Source: TWA4 sp034086685 (GTDB taxonomy: Bacteria > Bacillota > Clostridia > Lachnospirales > Lachnospiraceae). Taken from it: DNA of 64,000 nt. Below the pieces are notes generated by a model, which was not told the origin of the DNA, did not search any database, and saw only the letters and a program-made list of their open reading frames with translations. The stretch's first letter is position 1; every line of letters begins with the position of its first letter. The stretch spans positions 1-64,000 of the forward strand of contig JAXDZY010000042.1 in NCBI GenBank assembly GCA_034086685.1, written 5' to 3'. The position numbers and the translations under genes are program-made. Of this stretch, positions 43,830 to 51,960 are shown one piece after another.

Positions 43830-43861
43830 GCAGAGAAAAAAACTGGAAGAAGGTTATTGCA

Positions 43862-44521
43862 ATGAAGAGATATTTATTGACTGTATTGATAATTTCAGCC
43901 ATGGCTGTCAGTATTGCCGGCTGTGGAAGCCATAAAGAGGAAACAACAGTCGAAACAGATGCCATGGCAGAAGCAGTGACTGTGGAGATTGAAACGGAGT
44001 CATCTTCTGATACAGCTGCCGCATCCGTCGCTGAGGAAACGGAAGAAAGTGAAACCACCACCGCGGAGGAGCCATCTTCTGATACAACTGCTGCAGTTAT
44101 TACAGAAGCGGAAGCAGAAAAACTGCTTATAAAAGAATTCGGTGAAGTAGATGAAGGCAGCGGTGATAAAAATATATTCATTTATGAGAAAGTCATTAAT
44201 GTAGATGGTGTGGATTATTACAGCTATAAATGGGAAGCCGGTGATGGTACCTATCTTTGCAATGCTTTTGTGAGAACCGACGGAACAGATGCGCTCACCG
44301 GTATTTATTCAGATGGAAAGTGGGAACTGGGTTCTGATTTCGGTTCGGATGATCCGGATGACAGCTTTGATGACGGCATGGAATATGATGAGGAAGAGTA
44401 TGACGAAGAATACGATGATTCAGAAGATGATTTCTATGACGATGGATTCGAAGATGTGGATGAGGAAGGAGAAGAACCTGCGGAAGATGACGTATTTGAT
44501 GATATGGATCCGGAAGAATAA
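43862..44521 (+). CDS. Acidic exported lipoprotein
   Basis: A 219-aa lipoprotein. The lipobox is SIAGC with Cys21. The next 60 residues are Thr/Glu/Ser-rich, then a folded middle part (EAEKLLIKEFGEVDEG...YSYKWEAGDGTYLCNAFVRTDG, like small secreted domains that carry a PepSY-like fold). The final 55 residues are almost all Asp, Glu and Gly with Tyr (EYDEEEYDEEYDD style). Such a tail could bind calcium or other cations. The start at 43862 follows GAAGG. The neighbouring CDF exporter makes a metal link plausible, not proven. Confidence 0.85.
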   Translation: MKRYLLTVLIISAMAVSIAGCGSHKEETTVETDAMAEAVTVEIETESSSDTAAASVAEETEESETTTAEEPSSDTTAAVITEAEAEKLLIKEFGEVDEGSGDKNIFIYEKVINVDGVDYYSYKWEAGDGTYLCNAFVRTDGTDALTGIYSDGKWELGSDFGSDDPDDSFDDGMEYDEEEYDEEYDDSEDDFYDDGFEDVDEEGEEPAEDDVFDDMDPEE

Positions 44522-44538
44522 TCTGTGTCATTTTGTGC

Positions 44539-44568
44539 TTGACATGTCGCATTCTTATGTGTTAGACT
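44539..44568 (+). promoter_or_regulatory. Promoter of the antiterminator gene
   Basis: TTGACA (44539-44544) with a poor -10 (TAGACT, 44563-44568; spacer 18). It reads into the first RAT at 44598. Confidence 0.6.
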
Positions 44569-44597
44569 GTAAAAAGTAAGAAACAATCAGATTCAGG

Positions 44598-44668
44598 GGA
44601 TTGTGACTGGTAATGCAGGCAAGACCATCTTATAGAGAGTATTCTTTCTATAGGGGGGTCTTTTTTTA
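44598..44668 (+). promoter_or_regulatory. RAT 1 plus terminator before bglG-type gene
   Basis: Positions 44598-44626 match the ribonucleic antiterminator (RAT) of BglG/LicT proteins: GGATTGTGACTGG and GCAGGCAAGACC arms. Its 3' end is the left arm of a terminator: AAGACC (44621-44626) pairs with GGTCTT, inner TATAGA/TCTATA stem, then T-run to 44668. Protein bound to the RAT would block the terminator, so the gene controls its own synthesis. Confidence 0.85.
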
Positions 44669-44797
44669 TTAATATAAAATTTTCCTGTCGGGGTTCAGGC
44701 AATCGGACAGGAACCTGCGGGCCGGATCATTCCTGTGATCGTTCTGCCTTTTGTATATGGTCTGTACAGGGCGGTTTTTTAGGAGAAGAGAAGATTT

Positions 44798-44875
44798 ATG
44801 GAGAGATTACGTACAGGTTACGGTTATCTCCGGAGTCCGGAAGGGGAAGTTCGGACTGTACTATGTGAGGATTGA
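44798..44875 (+). CDS. Possible 25-aa leader peptide
   Basis: A 25-codon frame with a very good AGGAGAAGAG ribosome site whose stop TGA lies just before, or overlapping, the antiterminator start (TTG 44872 or ATG 44881). The peptide begins MERLRTGYGYLR and ends VLCED. The DNA is also paired: GTACAG (44812-44817) with CTGTAC, and AGTCCG with CGGACT. It may only couple translation to the regulator. No homologue known to me; low certainty. Confidence 0.35.
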   Translation: MERLRTGYGYLRSPEGEVRTVLCED

Positions 44876-44880
44876 AGCGG

Positions 44881-45744
44881 ATGTATAAGATTACGAAGGT
44901 GATTAACAATAATATAGTCTGCTCAGTTGATAACAGGGGACAGGAAATTATTCTGAGAGGACTGGGTATCGGATATCAGAAGAAAAAAGGAGATGCAGTA
45001 CCCGACGATAAGGTGGAAAAGGTCTACACCATGATGGATCCGGGACGTTCCAGCAAGCTGCAGCAGCTTTTGTCGGAGATACCGCTGGAGTATCTGGAGA
45101 TTTCCACGGAAATTATTGAATATGCACGCAATACGCTGCAAAAGCGTCTGAGCGAGAATATATATATTACGCTGACTGATCACATCAGCTTTGCCATCAG
45201 CAGAAAAAATGAAAACCTGGAATACAGGAATGTGATGCTGCCCGAAATCAGGCGTTTTTACTCTCAGGAGTATGACATCGGCAGATATGCCCTGAAACTG
45301 ATCAGGGAGCGGATTCAGGTGGATCTGTGTGAAGACGAAGCAGGATTTATTGCGCTGCATATTGTGAATGCGGAACTGGATACCAATATGTCGGATATGT
45401 ATCAGATTACCAGTCTGATTCGGGATATTTTTGAGATTGTCCGTATTCACTACGGAAGAGAGTTCAATTCGGATTCTCTGGATTATGAGCGCTTTGTGAC
45501 ACATCTGAAGTATTTTTCGCAGCGCCTTTTCAGTGATTCGGTTGTCAGGTCTGATGACGGGATTCTTCAGGATATGATAAGAAGCCGTTATACGCGGGAT
45601 TACAACTGTGCACTGAAGATTAAAAGTTTTGTACAGATCAAGTATAAGAAAAAAATTTCCGAAGAGGAAGTAATTTTTCTTACGATTCATCTGCACAGGC
45701 TGTTTCTGGGCGGAGACAGAGATCCTCTGGAAGAGGATGAATAA
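44881..45744 (+). CDS. BglG/LicT-family PRD transcription antiterminator
   Basis: A 287-aa RNA-binding regulator. Residues 1-55 are the CAT RNA-binding domain (MYKITKVINNNIVCSVDNRGQEIILRGLGIGYQKKKGD). Two PRD domains follow, each with conserved histidines (TDHISFA and ALHIVNAE; RFVTHLKYFSQRL and LTIHLHRL) that PTS proteins phosphorylate. When active it binds RATs and lets RNA polymerase pass. One RAT is in its own leader and another precedes the glucose PTS gene that follows, so it should respond to that PTS. The ATG at 44881 aligns with LicT; a TTG at 44872 is possible. Confidence 0.94.
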   Translation: MYKITKVINNNIVCSVDNRGQEIILRGLGIGYQKKKGDAVPDDKVEKVYTMMDPGRSSKLQQLLSEIPLEYLEISTEIIEYARNTLQKRLSENIYITLTDHISFAISRKNENLEYRNVMLPEIRRFYSQEYDIGRYALKLIRERIQVDLCEDEAGFIALHIVNAELDTNMSDMYQITSLIRDIFEIVRIHYGREFNSDSLDYERFVTHLKYFSQRLFSDSVVRSDDGILQDMIRSRYTRDYNCALKIKSFVQIKYKKKISEEEVIFLTIHLHRLFLGGDRDPLEEDE

Positions 45745-45755
45745 AATTTTTACAA

Positions 45756-45920
45756 TATAATACACAGTATGTTACGGGATCGTGACTGGTAGTGCAGGCG
45801 AGACCCGGGATATGGAAAAATCAGGTAAAACCGGCTCCGGAAAAGAATTATTCAGGGGGTGGTTCTGAATCTGAGGCTTTTTGCCGGTTTTTCCGTATTC
45901 CGGTCCCGCCTTTTATTTTC
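45756..45920 (+). promoter_or_regulatory. RAT 2 and terminator before the glucose PTS gene
   Basis: A TATAAT at 45756-45761 may be the -10. The second RAT is at 45777-45805; it differs from the first at three bases, one pair of which (5 and 24) is a compensatory change. Its 3' part GGCGAGACC pairs with a GGTCCCGCC-containing arm (around 45901-45910), followed by TTTTATTTTC, giving a large terminator. The rest of the gap up to 46118 has no supported gene. Confidence 0.8.
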
Positions 45921-46118
45921 TGTTTTGGAAACGGCATGTATTTGTCCGGGAATGAACTTATTACAGATAAGTGTCAGTATTTCAGGGCATCCGCTCATAT
46001 TTTCCGGTTTTCTGAGCAGGATAAGAACATATTTATCAGTCACTGTTCCGTTCATAAATAAAGTCACATTGTGAACCGAAATTAGCTGCGGGGGTGCAGC
46101 TGGAAAAGGAGTAATTTT

Positions 46119-48251
46119 ATGAAAGACAAGATTTTTGGCGTATTACAACGTGTGGGAAGATCTTTCATGCTTCCTATTGCAATTCTGCCTGTAGCCGGTC
46201 TGTTTCTCGGTATCGGTGGTTCCTTTACAAATACCACCATGCTGGAAGCATATAACCTGATGGGGGTTATGGGACCCGGAACAGTCATTTACGCATTTTT
46301 AACAGTATTAAGCGATTGCGGTAACATCGTATTTGCAAACCTGCCGATCATATTTGCCATGGGCTGTGCTATCGGTATGGCAAAGAAGGAAAAAGAAGTT
46401 GCTGCTCTTTCTGCAGCAATCGCATTCTTTATCATGCATTCTGCAATCGGTGCCATGATCAGCATCAACGGCGGTGCCGAAGCCATGCTGAGTGGTTCCA
46501 CCACAAGCGTCTGCGGTATTACTTCTCTGCAGATGGGTGTATTCGGTGGTATTCTGGTAGGTCTGGGTGTTGCTGCCCTGCACAACAGATTTTATAAAAT
46601 TCAGCTGCCTCAGGTACTGTCCTTCTTCGGAGGCACACGTTTTGTACCGATTGTCAGCTCTGTTGTATATCTGTTTGTCGGTATTCTGATGTTTTTTGTA
46701 TGGCCTCATATCCAGTCCGGCATCTACGCAGTTGGCGCTCTGGTTCGCAGTTCCGGTTATGCGGGAACATGGTTATACGGTTTCATGGAACGTCTTCTGA
46801 TTCCTTTTGGTCTGCATCACGTATTCTATCTGCCTTTCTGGCAGACTGGTGTGGGCGGTTCCATGGAAGTTGCCGGTCAGATGATCGAAGGTGCTCAGAA
46901 TATTTTCTTTGCTCAGCTGGCTGATCCTTCCACTACTCAGTTCAGTGTGGAAGCAACCCGTTTCATGGCAGGTAAATTCCCGTTAATGATCTTTGGTCTG
47001 CCGGGTGCTGCTCTGGCCATGTACAAATGTGCAAAACCGGAAAAGAGAGAGGTTGTAGGCGGTCTGCTGATTTCCGCAGCTCTGACTTCCATGCTGACCG
47101 GTATCACAGAGCCCATTGAATTTACATTCCTGTTTGTTGCTCCCATGTTATACGGTATTCACTGTGTATTTGCAGGTGCTGCTTACATGCTCATGCATAT
47201 TTTTAAAGTAGCAGTAGGTATGACATTCTCAGGCGGTATCATTGACTTCTTCCTGTTTGGTATTCTGCAGGGTAATGCAAAGACAAACTGGATTATGATG
47301 ATTCCCGTTGGTATTGTTTATTTCATCGTATACTACTTCCTGTTCAGCTTCCTGATCACAAAACTGGATCTGAAGACACCCGGCCGTGACGATGAAGATG
47401 AAGTAAAACTGTACACAAGAGCCGATGTAAATGCGAAAAAAGCAGGTGAAGCAGGCGGCGCAGCTGCAGGCGGTGAGGATCCTGTTTCTGCTATGATCGA
47501 AGTTGGTCTGGGCGGACGTAATAATATTACCGATATTGACTGCTGTGCAACAAGACTTCGTGTGACTGTAGTTGATGGAGACAAGGTAAACGAAGGTCTC
47601 TTAAAGAGCAGCGGTGCAGCCGGTGTTGTTAAGAAAGGTAACGGTATTCAGGTTATCTACGGACCCAGTGTTAATATCGTAAAAGCCAATCTGGAAGACT
47701 TCATTGCAAAACATCCCCCTGTAACAATGGATGATCTGAACGGAGGCTCCGGTGCAAAGAAGGAAGAAACTCCTGCAGCAAAGAAGGAAGCCGGTGCTGA
47801 AAAGACAATCATGGCTCCTCTGACAGGTAAAGCAGTTCCGTTAAGCGCAGTAGAAGACGGTGTGTTCTCAGAGGGCATGCTGGGTGAAGGTGCTGCCATC
47901 GAACCCACTTCAGGAGAGGTAAAAGCTCCCTGCAACGGCGAAATCAGCATGGTATTTGATACAAAGCATGCAATCGGTCTGGTAACAGAAGATGGCGTTG
48001 AACTGCTGATTCATGTAGGTATTGATACTGTTCAGCTGAACGGTAAATGCTTCGATGTAAAGGTTAAAGCCGGTGATAAGGTTAAGACCGGTGATCTGCT
48101 TTCCGTAGTAGATCTGGAAGGAATCAAGGCTGCCGGATATCGTACAGTTACTCCTGTTATCGTATCCAACACCGAAGATTACGCAGAAGTTAAGATGACA
48201 GCTGCAGAAGGCAGTATTAAAGCCGGAGCAGAACTGCTGAAAATCAAATAA
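46119..48251 (+). CDS. ptsG: PTS glucose/maltose-type transporter IICBA
   Basis: A 710-aa fused PTS protein. The IIC membrane domain (about residues 1-420) opens with FGVLQRVGRSFMLPIAILPVAGLFLGIGG. The IIB domain carries the cysteine phosphosite in DIDCCATRLRVTV (about residue 475), after a flexible Ala/Gly linker. The IIA domain follows a second linker and has KHAIGL and LLIHVGIDTVQLNG with the active His. It takes up and phosphorylates glucose or a related hexose. AAAGGAG precedes the start. It is controlled by the antiterminator upstream through RAT 2. Substrate specificity within the glucose family is not certain. Confidence 0.94.
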   Translation: MKDKIFGVLQRVGRSFMLPIAILPVAGLFLGIGGSFTNTTMLEAYNLMGVMGPGTVIYAFLTVLSDCGNIVFANLPIIFAMGCAIGMAKKEKEVAALSAAIAFFIMHSAIGAMISINGGAEAMLSGSTTSVCGITSLQMGVFGGILVGLGVAALHNRFYKIQLPQVLSFFGGTRFVPIVSSVVYLFVGILMFFVWPHIQSGIYAVGALVRSSGYAGTWLYGFMERLLIPFGLHHVFYLPFWQTGVGGSMEVAGQMIEGAQNIFFAQLADPSTTQFSVEATRFMAGKFPLMIFGLPGAALAMYKCAKPEKREVVGGLLISAALTSMLTGITEPIEFTFLFVAPMLYGIHCVFAGAAYMLMHIFKVAVGMTFSGGIIDFFLFGILQGNAKTNWIMMIPVGIVYFIVYYFLFSFLITKLDLKTPGRDDEDEVKLYTRADVNAKKAGEAGGAAAGGEDPVSAMIEVGLGGRNNITDIDCCATRLRVTVVDGDKVNEGLLKSSGAAGVVKKGNGIQVIYGPSVNIVKANLEDFIAKHPPVTMDDLNGGSGAKKEETPAAKKEAGAEKTIMAPLTGKAVPLSAVEDGVFSEGMLGEGAAIEPTSGEVKAPCNGEISMVFDTKHAIGLVTEDGVELLIHVGIDTVQLNGKCFDVKVKAGDKVKTGDLLSVVDLEGIKAAGYRTVTPVIVSNTEDYAEVKMTAAEGSIKAGAELLKIK

Positions 48252-48280
48252 GGTTTTTAGGTCATTCTGGTCTGCTCAGG

Positions 48281-48401
48281 GGTAGATTCAGGTGTCCGGT
48301 TAACGCAGGGCGAGCATGAGACGAAGTCCTTCTGCGGCTGAAAATGCCGTTTACAGGACCTGCCTCATGCCCGCCCTGCTGTTTTATGTCCTGAATCTGC
48401 C
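48281..48401. repeat. 121-base multi-storey hairpin after ptsG
   Basis: GGTAGATTCAGG (48281-48292) pairs with CCTGAATCTGCC (48390-48401). GCAGGGCGAGCATGAG (48305-48320) pairs with 48364-48379 (15 of 16). Inner GTCCT/AGGAC and CGGC/GCCG stems follow. No T-run comes after. A stronger and longer fold than an ordinary terminator. Confidence 0.8.
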
Positions 48402-48497
48402 ATGAGTCAGGGCGAATGATGTGGGGGATGGGTGGGAAGTACTGAACAGGAAGTGTGTCTGGTGTTTTGTGATATTTTAGGCAATTTGCATAAAGGG

Positions 48498-48526
48498 TTG
48501 CGGTTGGGGGAGTATTTTGGTAAAAT
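48498..48526 (+). promoter_or_regulatory. Promoter before the molybdopterin-binding gene
   Basis: TTGCGG (48498-48503), 17-bp spacer, TAAAAT (48521-48526), about 115 bp before the gene. Apart from this and the hairpin, the 389-bp gap holds nothing I can support. Confidence 0.55.
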
Positions 48527-48640
48527 AATATTGTGTTTTTAAAACTTTTTTGTGGCAGGCCGGTGGTCGGGGTGGTTAATTTGACAGGGGTTGTTCCGGA
48601 TGCTGAATAAAAAATAAAAGGAAAGGGTCAGGTATTTATT

Positions 48641-49660
48641 ATGGAGCAGGTTAGAGTGCAGGATGCTGTGGGGATGGTTCTGTGTCACGATATTACGGAG
48701 ATTGTTCCCGGGGTGGTTAAGGATGCTGCTTTCAGAAAAGGGCATATTATTCGGGAGGAAGATATTGAAAAACTTCTGAATCTGGGAAAAGCCCATATTT
48801 TTGTTTATAATCTGGAAGAAGGGTATGTGCATGAGAATGATGCGGCTGCGCGTATGGTGAAAGCAGCCTGCGGAGCCGGTCTTCGCCAGAGCGAAGTAAA
48901 AGAGGGGAAAATCAATTTGTATGCGGCATACAGAGGGGTTCTGAAGATTAATCTTGAGGCGCTTTATGCGGTCACAGAGAATCCGGAAATCTGTTTTGCC
49001 ACCATACATGGCAATAAAGTGATTGATGAGGGAACCATGGTTGCCGGTACAAGAGTAATTCCTCTGGTGGTTAAGGAAGAGGCACTGGAGCAGTTTGAAC
49101 AGATCTGCCGGGAGATGGGTCCCATCATTCAGGTGCTTCCCATGAAAGCGGCCAGAATCGGCATGGTAACGACAGGATCCGAGATTCAGAGCGGCCGCAT
49201 TGAAGACAAGTTCGGGCCTATTCTGGAAAAAAAGGCGAAGGATCTGGGATGTGAAATCGTGGGACAGGTATTTCCCGGAGATGACAGGGAAGCTATTACA
49301 AAAGCAATTCTTGATTATATTGATCAGGGTGTGGATATGGTGGAGGTTACCGGAGGAATGTCTGTTGATCCGGATGATATGACACCGGCAGCCATCAGAG
49401 ACTGCGGCGGTGAGATTATTACTTACGGGGCACCTGTTCTGCCCGGAGCCATGTTTATGCTTTCCTATGTAAAAGGAATTCCGGTGGTGGGGCTGCCGGG
49501 CTGTGTCATGTATGCAAAGAGAACAGTGTATGATCTGGTTATTCCCAGAATTCTGACCGGTGAAAAGCTGACCAGAAGAGATTTTACACATCTGGCACAT
49601 GGAGGACAGTGTCAGAACTGCAAAGTGTGTGTATATCCCAATTGTGGATTTGGAGAATAA
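48641..49660 (+). CDS. Molybdopterin-binding protein with cysteine tail
   Basis: A 339-aa protein with a MoCF/MoeA-like molybdopterin-binding domain (about residues 165-310, with VTTGSEIQSGRIEDKF, VEVTGGMSVDPDDMTPAAIRD and GLPGCVMYAKRTVYDLVIPRIL). It lacks the full MoeA length (about 400 aa). The last residues form a cysteine cluster CQNCKVCVYPNC (C-x2-C-x2-C-x4-C), apt for a metal or Fe-S centre. It lies at the left end of the selenium/molybdenum hydroxylase island, so it probably helps to handle the Mo cofactor of that enzyme. AAAGGAAAGG precedes the start. Confidence 0.9.
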   Translation: MEQVRVQDAVGMVLCHDITEIVPGVVKDAAFRKGHIIREEDIEKLLNLGKAHIFVYNLEEGYVHENDAAARMVKAACGAGLRQSEVKEGKINLYAAYRGVLKINLEALYAVTENPEICFATIHGNKVIDEGTMVAGTRVIPLVVKEEALEQFEQICREMGPIIQVLPMKAARIGMVTTGSEIQSGRIEDKFGPILEKKAKDLGCEIVGQVFPGDDREAITKAILDYIDQGVDMVEVTGGMSVDPDDMTPAAIRDCGGEIITYGAPVLPGAMFMLSYVKGIPVVGLPGCVMYAKRTVYDLVIPRILTGEKLTRRDFTHLAHGGQCQNCKVCVYPNCGFGE

Positions 49661-49736
49661 ACAGGCATTTGCGGAAAAAAACATAAAACTGTCACAGATT
49701 TTTAACTTTGTTTAGACTTAATTTATAGCTGACCTC

Positions 49737-49765
49737 TTGTGTTTAACGCTGTATCTTGATAAAAT
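49737..49765 (+). promoter_or_regulatory. Promoter for DUF3343-LCP genes
   Basis: TTGTGT (49737-49742), 17-bp spacer, TAAAAT (49760-49765), 35 bp before the DUF3343 start. Confidence 0.6.
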
Positions 49766-49799
49766 TAATCCTGTAAAAGTTTTGGGAGGAAAGAGCGTT

Positions 49800-50036
49800 A
49801 TGCGTAAAAAAGTACCTACTCTGGTGATTACATTTGATACGACCACCAGAGCCATGAAGATGGAAGCCTGCTGTAAGAGTGCAGGTGCCCCGGGGCGGAT
49901 CATACCGGTTCCCGGAGAGATTACTGCCGGCTGCGGGCTGGCCTGGAGTGCGAAGCCGGAGAACCGGACTGTTCTGGAGCAGATTATGACTGAGAATGAA
50001 CTGGAAGCAGAAGGGTTCTTTGAGATTATGTTTTAA
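49800..50036 (+). CDS. DUF3343 protein (putative Se/S carrier-like)
   Basis: A 78-aa protein of the DUF3343 family, often found next to selenium-metabolism genes. It has LVITFDTTTRAMKMEACCKSAGAPGRIIPVPGEITAGCGLAW, with the family's paired cysteines and an Ala-Gly-Cys-Gly turn that resembles a sulfur or selenium carrier site. GGGAGGAAAG precedes the ATG at 49800; the longer 49737 start is in the promoter. Its partner yedF lies one gene away. Confidence 0.85.
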   Translation: MRKKVPTLVITFDTTTRAMKMEACCKSAGAPGRIIPVPGEITAGCGLAWSAKPENRTVLEQIMTENELEAEGFFEIMF

Positions 50037-50049
50037 ATAAGGGGATACA

Positions 50050-51297
50050 ATGGATAAAAAAGTAAGTAAAGTAAGAATTGTGCTGATTGCTGTTCTGGTT
50101 ATTCTGGCCGGAAGCTGGATGTTTTTCAGATTTGCAGATCCTGTATATAAGAATGCGGTTATAAAGGAAGTGTCAACCTGGCCTGTTGTCAGAAAGATTA
50201 TTGCCATGACTGTACAGGATGATTACGAAAAGAGCATCATGGATGACAAGTTTGATGAGAATAATGTAAGTGTTGATGAACATGTGGCCAAAAAACTCAC
50301 AGGATATACCAATATCGCGTTGTTTGGCCTTGATTCCAGAGATTCTCAGATGGATATAGGAACGCACAGCGACTCTATTATGGTGGTGAGCATTAATAAT
50401 GATACCAATGCGGTCAGAATTGCGTCTGTTTACCGTGATACCATGCTGAAGGTGACAGATCAGGAAGGCAACGTATCCTATACAAAGGCCAATCAGGGAT
50501 TTTTCAGAGGCGGCGCTGAAGGTGCCGTGTCCATGCTCAATACCAATCTGGATCTTAATATCACGGATTATGCGATCATTAACTTTTCCGGTCTGACAGA
50601 GATTATTGACAGTCTGGGCGGTCTGGATATAGAGATCACAAAAGAAGAACAGAAGTATATTAATTTTTATCTGATTGAAACCAGGAAGATTACCGGTATG
50701 AAATGCGAAGATGTGACCGGGTACGGTAAAGTTCATCTGAACGGACTGCAGGCGACTTCGTACTGCCGTATCCGTTATACAGCATTTTATGATGAAGAGG
50801 GCAATAAATACAGCGATGATCTGGGAAGAACAGCCAGACAGCGTTTTATCATCTCCAAAATAGTTGAGAAGATAAAAAAAGCCGGTGTATCGGAGACGCT
50901 TTCACTTGCCCGGGATATCATGAATAAAAATGCTGAAGGAGAGCATCCTTTTATTAAATGCAGCCTTGGTTATGAGGAGATCATGGATCTGATCCCGGTG
51001 CTGATCGATTATAAAATTGAGGATGCCACAGGATTTCCTTTTACACTGGATACACCCACCATACATGGTGCAAGTATGGTAGTTGCTCAGGGACTCTCCT
51101 ATAATGTTCAGCAGCTTCACAGATTCCTGTTTGACGAAGAAGATTACGAAGTGTCGTATCAGGTACAGGAGATCAGTGACTATATCGCAGATTATACCGG
51201 AATCGGCGAAGTCAGACTGCCCGAGGAGGAGCCGACGGAAGAATCGACCGTGGAAAGCTCTTCTGAGATGGACTCGGCTGAACAGGATTCCGACTGA
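50050..51297 (+). CDS. LytR-CpsA-Psr (LCP) family protein
   Basis: A 415-aa membrane-anchored enzyme. One N-terminal helix (about residues 11-27) is followed by an LCP domain (about 95-260) with IALFGLDSRDSQMDIGTHSDSIMVVSIN and the arginine-rich RIASVYRDTML and GLQATSYCRIRYT segments that bind polyprenyl phosphate. It should attach a wall polymer to peptidoglycan. The C-terminal 40 residues are acidic and disordered. AAGGGGA precedes the start. Placement inside a selenium gene run is odd: it has no role in that pathway that I know of. Confidence 0.93.
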   Translation: MDKKVSKVRIVLIAVLVILAGSWMFFRFADPVYKNAVIKEVSTWPVVRKIIAMTVQDDYEKSIMDDKFDENNVSVDEHVAKKLTGYTNIALFGLDSRDSQMDIGTHSDSIMVVSINNDTNAVRIASVYRDTMLKVTDQEGNVSYTKANQGFFRGGAEGAVSMLNTNLDLNITDYAIINFSGLTEIIDSLGGLDIEITKEEQKYINFYLIETRKITGMKCEDVTGYGKVHLNGLQATSYCRIRYTAFYDEEGNKYSDDLGRTARQRFIISKIVEKIKKAGVSETLSLARDIMNKNAEGEHPFIKCSLGYEEIMDLIPVLIDYKIEDATGFPFTLDTPTIHGASMVVAQGLSYNVQQLHRFLFDEEDYEVSYQVQEISDYIADYTGIGEVRLPEEEPTEESTVESSSEMDSAEQDSD

Positions 51298-51327
51298 GTA
51301 ATAAAACCAGGAAAGGTGGTATATACA

Positions 51328-51960
51328 ATGGAAAAAACAGTCAATGCTCTGGGACTTGCATGTCCTCTGCCGGTGGTGGAGACAAAGAAAGCACTGGAAG
51401 CCATGAAAGAGGCTGGTACCATAACGGTGCTGGTTGACAATGAGATCGCTGTGCAGAATGTATCACGTTTTGCCGGTTCCAGACAGCTGGCGGCAAAATC
51501 GGAAAAAACCGGCGATAAGGAGTTTCGTATTGTTATTGAGGTCCCTGAAGATAAAACGGGTGCCGGCGGTGCAGAGGTTCCTGCGGATGAAGCAGAGCCT
51601 GCCTGCATTATGGATGGCAGAAGAAAGGGCCTGGTGATTGCAATCGGAAGCAACCAGATGGGTAATGGCGCAGAGAAACTGGGTAAATCCCTGCTGAAAG
51701 CCTTTATTTTTGCTCTGACGAAACAGGATTATCTGCCGGAAACCATGCTCTTTTTCAATTCCGGCGCATATCTGACCTGTGAAGACAGCGATTCTCTGCA
51801 GGATATCAGGGAACTGGAGGCACAGGGTGTGGAAGTACTTACATGCGGTACCTGTCTTGATTTCTATGAGTTAAAAGAGAAGCTGGCAGTGGGCAGTGTG
51901 ACCAACATGTATGTGATTGTTGAGAAGATGGAAAAGGCTTCTCTGGTGATCAAACCCTGA
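51328..51960 (+). CDS. yedF: Selenium metabolism protein YedF
   Basis: A 210-aa protein joining a TusA-like domain and a DsrE-like domain. The TusA part shows GLACPLPVVETKKAL, with the sulfur/selenium-carrying Cys of CPxP. The C-terminal part (from about residue 95) holds LVIAIGSNQMGNGAEKLG and LTCGTCLDFYELKEKL. This architecture marks proteins encoded near selenium-dependent molybdenum hydroxylases. The start at 51328 follows GAAAGGTGG. Its stop overlaps the yqeB start by one base. Confidence 0.93.
   Translation: MEKTVNALGLACPLPVVETKKALEAMKEAGTITVLVDNEIAVQNVSRFAGSRQLAAKSEKTGDKEFRIVIEVPEDKTGAGGAEVPADEAEPACIMDGRRKGLVIAIGSNQMGNGAEKLGKSLLKAFIFALTKQDYLPETMLFFNSGAYLTCEDSDSLQDIRELEAQGVEVLTCGTCLDFYELKEKLAVGSVTNMYVIVEKMEKASLVIKP

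Noticed and set aside
45859..46074. 71-aa ORF between RAT 2 and ptsG
   Set aside because: Lies in the terminator hairpin region, no family, composition like a shadow frame.
48539..49684. Minus-strand ORF of 381 aa
   Set aside because: Antisense of the molybdopterin-binding gene; His/Asn-rich with no known domain.
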